Part shown: one piece after another, positions 47,800-51,895 of the stretch
How the letters are laid out: each line of letters opens with the position of its first letter
How positions within the stretch are numbered: position 1 is the stretch's first letter
Origin: Granulicatella sp. WM01
Lineage (GTDB): Bacteria; Bacillota; Bacilli; Lactobacillales; Aerococcaceae
Length of the DNA stretch: 51,895 nt
Reading direction: 5' to 3'
Assembly (NCBI RefSeq): GCF_004570605.1
Contig: NZ_SPPB01000007.1
Location: 1 to 51,895 of the forward strand
The notes under the pieces: generated by a model
The model's input: the letters and a program-made list of their open reading frames with translations, nothing else
What the model was told of the DNA's origin: nothing
Databases searched by the model: none
Position numbers and translations under genes: made by a program

Positions 47800-48077
47800 A
47801 AATATTAGCTGTTTGTGGTTCCGGATTAGGAACAAGTTTTATGGTAGAAATGAATATTCAACAAATTTTACAAGAATTAAATATTCACGATGTAGAAGTA
47901 GAGCATTCTGATTTAAGTTCAGCAACACCTCAAAGTGCCGATGTCTTTTTCTTAGCAAAAGATATTGCTGAGGGGGGTACTCACTTAGGTGATGTGGTTG
48001 TTTTGGATAGCATTATCGATATGGACGAATTACGTACTAAAGTGCAAGACACAATGCAACGCTTTGGTAAATTATAG
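47796..48077 (+). CDS. PTS EIIB component, ascorbate/galactitol type
   Basis: 93-aa cytosolic phosphotransfer domain. It passes phosphate from EIIA to the incoming sugar through Cys7 in LAVCGSGLGTSFMVEMN, the SgaB/UlaB-type loop. GDVVVLDSIIDMDELRTKV forms the C-terminal half. It is translationally coupled to the regulator by ATGA and lies 11 bp upstream of EIIC. Confidence 0.92.
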   Translation: MKILAVCGSGLGTSFMVEMNIQQILQELNIHDVEVEHSDLSSATPQSADVFFLAKDIAEGGTHLGDVVVLDSIIDMDELRTKVQDTMQRFGKL

Positions 48078-48088
48078 GAGGTTTTATC

Positions 48089-49432
48089 ATGGTAGAATTT
48101 TTAAAAGATTTCTTCAGTTCACCAGCAATTTTATTAGGATTAGTTGCCCTTATTGGTTTATTGCTACAAAAAAAGTCATGCCCAGATATTATTAAAGGGA
48201 CTATAAAAACATTTGTTGGTTTTCTAGTCATTGGCGCTGGTGCCGATGTACTTGTCAGTGCATTAAATCCATTTGCTCAAATGTTCCAACATGGATTTAA
48301 TGTTTCTGGTGTTGTGCCAAATAATGAAGCAATTGTTGCACTTGCTTTATCAAAATATGGATCAGCCACGGCTTTTATTATGATGGCGGGAATGGTCTTT
48401 AATATTTTAATCGCACGCTTTACACGATTTAAATATATTTTTCTAACAGGTCATCATACTTTATATATGGCATGTATGGTTGCTGTTATCTTATCTGTAT
48501 CAGGGTTACATGACGGATTACTTGTTTTAATTGGAGGACTTGCTCTAGGTATTATCATGTCCTTATCTCCAGCAATTTTGCAACCTTTTATGAAAGATGT
48601 TACCGGTAATGACAATGTTGCTTTGGGACATTTTAGTGCAGTTGGTTATGCACTAAGTGCGCTCGTTGGAAAAGCTGTTAAGGGCAAAAAGAAAGTATCT
48701 ACTGAAGAAATTAATTTTCCAAAAGGCTTAGGGTTCCTACGTGACAGTACAGTAAGTATTACATTAACTATGGCAATATTATATGTTATTGTAGCGTTTG
48801 CTGCAGGCAAAGATTATATTCAATCTCAATTAAGTGATGGTCAACATTTCATGGTGTTTGCCTTGATTAAAGCAGGAACATTTGCCGCAGGTGTCTTTGT
48901 CATTTTAGCTGGTGTTCGTTTAGTTCTAGCTGAAATTGTCCCTGCATTTAAAGGTATCTCTACAAAACTAGTACCTAATGCTAAACCTGCTTTAGATTGT
49001 CCTATCGTATTCCCATTTGCACCTAATGCCGTAATTATTGGCTTTTTTGCAAGTTTTGTCGGTGGACTTGTCAGCATGCTTATTATGGGAGCAGCTGGTA
49101 CGATTATCGTACTTCCGGGTGTTGTGCCACATTTCTTTACAGGTGCAACTGCAGGAGTTTACGGCAATGCTACAGGTGGAGTCAAAGGAGCTATCCTTGG
49201 TTCATTCACAAATGGATTAGTTATCAGTTTCTTACCAATTTTATTAATGCCTGTTTTAGGCGATTTAGGGTTTGCAGGATCTACTTTCTCTGATGCAGAC
49301 TTTGGTGTTTCTGGTATTTTCTTAGGCAAACTTGCTAATTTAGGTGGTTCTGGTGCGGTAATTATCGGTGTTTTAGCCGTTCTAGCATTAATGTTTGCCG
49401 TATCTTTCAAAAAGAAAGACTCTACTAAATAA
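48089..49432 (+). CDS. PTS EIIC component, UlaA (ascorbate) family
   Basis: 447-aa membrane permease with about ten to eleven helices. Family features are the start FLKDFFSSPAILLGLVALIG, FLVIGAGADVLVSALNPF (about 43-60), TGHHTLYMACM (about 125) and VGGLVSMLIMGAAGTIIVLPGVVPHFFTGATAGVYGNATGG near 320-365 (seen in pieces, only summarised here). UlaA-type EIICs carry L-ascorbate in enteric bacteria, but many Firmicute members have other or unknown substrates. No ascorbate-6-P lactonase (UlaG) or other ula catabolic gene is in the operon, so a different sugar is likely. AGGAGG precedes the ATG. Confidence 0.92.
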   Translation: MVEFLKDFFSSPAILLGLVALIGLLLQKKSCPDIIKGTIKTFVGFLVIGAGADVLVSALNPFAQMFQHGFNVSGVVPNNEAIVALALSKYGSATAFIMMAGMVFNILIARFTRFKYIFLTGHHTLYMACMVAVILSVSGLHDGLLVLIGGLALGIIMSLSPAILQPFMKDVTGNDNVALGHFSAVGYALSALVGKAVKGKKKVSTEEINFPKGLGFLRDSTVSITLTMAILYVIVAFAAGKDYIQSQLSDGQHFMVFALIKAGTFAAGVFVILAGVRLVLAEIVPAFKGISTKLVPNAKPALDCPIVFPFAPNAVIIGFFASFVGGLVSMLIMGAAGTIIVLPGVVPHFFTGATAGVYGNATGGVKGAILGSFTNGLVISFLPILLMPVLGDLGFAGSTFSDADFGVSGIFLGKLANLGGSGAVIIGVLAVLALMFAVSFKKKDSTK

Positions 49433-49440
49433 ACACATTT

Positions 49441-49462
49441 AGCGAGAAAGTTTTTTCTCGCT
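49441..49462 (+). terminator. intrinsic terminator between EIIC and transketolase genes
   Basis: AGCGAGAAA (49441-49449), loop GTTT, TTTCTCGCT (49454-49462), then TTTTC. It begins 8 nt after the EIIC stop. It would lower transketolase expression relative to the PTS, or act as an antitermination target. Confidence 0.85.
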
Positions 49463-49603
49463 TTTTCATTAACACTTTTGCCTGCTTTCTTTTTATCTAG
49501 TAGACACCCTAAACAATGCACTTTATCTATTCCCCTAATAAATCATACACTTATGTAAGCTAACTCATTATATACATCAATTACCTTTAGAAAGGCTATT
49601 ATT

Positions 49604-50428
49604 ATGGAAAATTTTGCAAAACGTATTCGTTTAGAACTATTAAAAACACTAATGCATTTAGGATTTGGCCACTTTGGTGGATCACTGTCTATCGTAGAAA
49701 CCTTGGCAGTATTATATGGAAAACACATGACTATCTATCCTGAAAATCCTAAACATCCAAATAGAGATTACTTTATTTTATCTAAAGGGCATGCCGGCCC
49801 TGCACTCTATGCGACACTGGCTTTAAAAGGATTTTTTCCTTTAGATATGTTAGACACACTAAATCAAAATGGAACACATCTCCCCTCACACCCAGATTGC
49901 CATTTAACACCTGGTGTTGATATGACAACTGGTTCTCTTGGACAAGGCATTTCAGTTGCTTCAGGTATCGCTTATTATCATCATGTTAATCACTTACCTA
50001 ATAAAATATTTTGTATTGTAGGTGACGGAGAATTGAACGAGGGACAATGTTGGGAAGCTTTTCAATTCATTGCACATCATCAATTAAAAAATTTAATCGT
50101 CTTTATTGATGAGAATAAAAAACAATTGGACGGAACAACATCTACTATTTGCAATCCTTTTGACTTCGTTCAAAAAATGCAATCCTTTGGGTTTCACTCT
50201 CTAAGAATTAAAGGAAATGATGTTAATCAAATTGATCTAGCTATTCAAGAGGCTTACTCTCAAGATAAACCTACAGCTATCATTTTAGATACCATAAAAG
50301 CTCAAGGAGTCCCTTATTTAGAACAAAAAGAGGATAATCATCACATTCGTCCAAATAAAGAAGATAGTGCAGCTATTCAAATTGCTATTTCACAATTAGA
50401 GGAGGAATTAAACAATGGAAATGCGTAA
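49604..50428 (+). CDS. transketolase, N-terminal (TPP-binding) subunit
   Basis: 274-aa half-transketolase with the thiamine pyrophosphate domain. SKGHAGPALYATLALKGFF (about 63-81, catalytic histidine), GSLGQGISVASGIAY (about 112-126), and the TPP/metal motif GDGELNEGQCWEAFQF followed by NLIVFIDENKKQLDG (about 145-185). Such split enzymes transfer two-carbon ketol units between sugar phosphates. It overlaps the C-terminal subunit gene by 14 bp. GAAAGG precedes the ATG. Being linked to a PTS, it is probably catabolic, not the housekeeping enzyme. Confidence 0.93.
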   Translation: MENFAKRIRLELLKTLMHLGFGHFGGSLSIVETLAVLYGKHMTIYPENPKHPNRDYFILSKGHAGPALYATLALKGFFPLDMLDTLNQNGTHLPSHPDCHLTPGVDMTTGSLGQGISVASGIAYYHHVNHLPNKIFCIVGDGELNEGQCWEAFQFIAHHQLKNLIVFIDENKKQLDGTTSTICNPFDFVQKMQSFGFHSLRIKGNDVNQIDLAIQEAYSQDKPTAIILDTIKAQGVPYLEQKEDNHHIRPNKEDSAAIQIAISQLEEELNNGNA

Positions 50429-51338
50429 AATGTATGCTCAAACTATCGAACAAATAGCTAAAGCAGACCCTAATGTTTTCGTCTTGGAAGCTGACTTGAG
50501 TAATGCCATTGCGACACAATCTTTGAAACAAACACTTGCACATCAATACATTAACTTAGGGATTATGGAAGCTAATATGATGGGAGTAGCCGCAGGAATT
50601 TCTGTAGCAGGAGGTGTGTGCTTTGTTCACACATTCGGACAATTTGCAACACGCCGAGCTTTCGACCAAATTTTTGTATCATTAGCTTATGCCAAACAAC
50701 ATGTGGTTATTGTTGGATCAGACGCTGGGGTAAGTGCTGAACATAATGGTGGTACACACATGTGTTTTGAAGACACAGGGTTAATGAGATTGGTTCCACA
50801 TGCACATATTTATGATGTAGCAGATGAATACCAATTAGCTTATTTGTTAAAAAAAGCCTACAAAACAAAAGGTGTTCACTATTTACGTATTATGCGAAAA
50901 CAAGCTGATGTCATTTATACAGAACAAGACACATTTGAAAATGGCTCTAAAGTACTACGTCAAGGTACAGATGTCACATGCATAGCCAACGGCATTTGTT
51001 TAAGCACACTTTTACAAGTTGCAGATGAGCTGACTAAGGATAATATTTCCGTTGAAGTCATTGATTGCTACCGTTTGAAACCGCTAGATACCCAGACGAT
51101 TATAACAAGCGCACAAAAAACTAACTTGGTCATAACTTGTGAAAACCACAATGTTATCGGTGGGTTAGGAAGTGCCGTGGCTGAAACACTTTCCCAACAT
51201 TGTCCTACTAAACTTATCCGTTTGGGAGTACAAGAGCAATTTGGACAAGTAGGAAAATTAGACTATTTGAAACAGTACTATCATATTGACACACAACACA
51301 TTATAGATACGATTAGGCAGGCTATTCAAACAAAATAA
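50415..51338 (+). CDS. transketolase, C-terminal (pyrimidine-binding) subunit
   Basis: 307-aa partner subunit: a pyrimidine-binding domain with the TPP-activating glutamate in INLGIMEANMMGVAAGISV (about 47-65), FVHTFGQFATRRAFDQI (about 72-88), and a C-terminal transketolase domain (about 175-300; NHNVIGGLGSAVAETLS). GAGGAGG precedes the ATG, which lies within the last codons of the N-terminal subunit. A terminator follows. Confidence 0.93.
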   Translation: MEMRKMYAQTIEQIAKADPNVFVLEADLSNAIATQSLKQTLAHQYINLGIMEANMMGVAAGISVAGGVCFVHTFGQFATRRAFDQIFVSLAYAKQHVVIVGSDAGVSAEHNGGTHMCFEDTGLMRLVPHAHIYDVADEYQLAYLLKKAYKTKGVHYLRIMRKQADVIYTEQDTFENGSKVLRQGTDVTCIANGICLSTLLQVADELTKDNISVEVIDCYRLKPLDTQTIITSAQKTNLVITCENHNVIGGLGSAVAETLSQHCPTKLIRLGVQEQFGQVGKLDYLKQYYHIDTQHIIDTIRQAIQTK

Positions 51339-51354
51339 ATAACACATTTTGATT

Positions 51355-51374
51355 AAGTAGTGCATTAACTACTT
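51355..51374 (+). terminator. intrinsic terminator after the transketolase genes
   Basis: AAGTAGT (51355-51361), loop GCATTA, ACTACTT (51368-51374), then TTCC. A short stem 16 nt after the stop, ending the PTS/transketolase operon. Confidence 0.65.
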
Positions 51375-51422
51375 TTCCTAGTCACGAGTTAAGAGATTTT
51401 GTCGTACTTATCAAAATACACC

Positions 51423-51517
51423 TTATTTATGATATAGAGGCGTATCAAACACATCAATTCCGTCATAGCCAAAAAACATACATCGTTCTGTCCAGAAAAA
51501 TTTAGGATACACAATAA
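51423..51517 (-). pseudogene. short C-terminal remnant of an unidentified gene
   Basis: A - strand frame reads FIVYPKFFWTERCMFFGYDG then IDVFDTPLYHK and a stop. Its composition (aromatic, varied, non-repetitive) looks like true protein rather than random AT-rich translation. It has no start and is preceded by a stop. The IS end begins about 75 bp upstream, so a gene here may have been truncated when the IS arrived. The family is not recognised. Confidence 0.4.
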
Positions 51518-51592
51518 ATTAGGACTGAAAAAGATCTTTAAATAACAAAAACTGGGAAAAAACTAAAAAATCGTGCTGGCTTTTTTATCTAG

Positions 51593-51895
51593 GCTCTTCG
51601 TCAAATTATGTTGGTAAGTAAAAATTCCAGCAAATATTAAGTTGTTTTTTCTTAATAGGGCTAATTGTTTCTTTTCGAATCGATATGCAGTTGTCAAGGT
51701 TTATAGCGTGAGCGTGCCTTGACAATAAGCATACTGATTTGATAGACTTTTCAGCCCATATTAAGATTGTTTAAATAATTTTTCTTGCACTAAAAATACT
51801 CGAGTTCGTAAATATGTAAAATATTTGAACCCATAACTCATGCGATTTAATAATTTTATTTTTCGATTTATCCCCTCAATAACACCGTTAGAATA
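51593..51895 (-). mobile_element. ISL3-family insertion sequence, 3' part, cut by window edge
   Basis: The outer end GGCTCTTCGTCAAATTATGT starts at 51593 and is the likely terminal inverted repeat. Next comes about 165 bp of non-coding DNA with a terminator-like hairpin (TTGTCAAGG at 51691-51699, CCTTGACAA at 51717-51725), and then the transposase C-terminus. It has the same orientation as the copy at the left edge. The first 25 bp of this end recur at 15873 and 30133 in the MITE-like repeats. Confidence 0.8.
51761..51895 (-). CDS. ISL3-family transposase, C-terminal part
   Basis: The last 44 codons of a transposase entering from the right edge, ending KLFKQS and TAA. It contains SNGVIEGINRKIKLLNRMSY then GFKYFTYLRTRV, the very characteristic ISL3/transposase_12 ending (NG..EG.N.KIK..KR..YGF..F..FR.R). 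No disruption is visible in the part present. It is likely the same IS type as the left copy, but the two visible segments do not overlap, so identity is not shown. Confidence 0.88.
   Translation of the reverse strand, partial: YSNGVIEGINRKIKLLNRMSYGFKYFTYLRTRVFLVQEKLFKQS

Overview
This AT-rich window has the gene content of a low-GC Gram-positive bacterium of the order Lactobacillales. Pointers are hrcA-grpE-dnaK-dnaJ under CIRCE control, a T-box in front of pheST, pcrA/ligA/camS, class Ib nrdI-nrdE with NrdR boxes, a DUF1827 protein, PTS genes and strong AGGAGG ribosome binding sites. I cannot fix the genus from sequence alone. Apart from the tail gene remnant and the right-hand IS end, everything right of about 35.4 kb except zwf and a cation exporter is on the + strand. 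Nearly everything left of it is on the - strand.

Layout. 1-640 is the 5' half of an ISL3-family insertion sequence and 51593-51895 is the 3' end of another copy in the same orientation, so both window edges lie inside IS copies. 0.8-9.7 kb: pheST with its T-box, an HxlR regulator overlapping nusG, tsaE with a YbjN-like gene, prfC, and two small + strand genes. 10-18 kb: a decayed lipoprotein gene, an alpha/beta hydrolase, nrdI-nrdE, the sex-pheromone-type lipoprotein camS, and ligA. 18-25 kb: a mini-operon of three tiny membrane ORFs, then a five-gene island of two ABC half-transporters plus an ECF importer (S, T and fused A1A2). Its order matches the streptococcal siaDEFGH genes, and it sits between ligA and pcrA, which are usually neighbours. 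28-35 kb: two paralogous membrane proteins of unknown function and the heat-shock operon. 35-51 kb: an FtsX-type ABC transporter, zwf, a CDF metal exporter, a Nudix/mtnN/pncA/ymdB/HAD nucleotide-salvage run, and an ascorbate-type PTS operon with a two-subunit transketolase.

The least expected structure is a family of short dispersed elements (about 70-105 bp, at 6.95, 9.76, 15.87, 18.80 and 30.13 kb). Their right part copies the upstream end of the ISL3 element, a hairpin with AATCGTGTTGG arms. In the best copies the left part copies the opposite IS end (TCGTCAAATTATGTTGGTAA). They look like MITEs made by internal deletion of the IS at the window edges.

Functionally, the PTS operon is compact: a PRD/EIIA activator, EIIB, EIIC and transketolase halves with no dedicated lactonase, isomerase or epimerase. 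This suggests import of a sugar whose phosphate is a direct transketolase substrate. The ECF/ABC island is a candidate heme or other tetrapyrrole/metallophore uptake system. No rRNA, tRNA, CRISPR array or prophage was seen.
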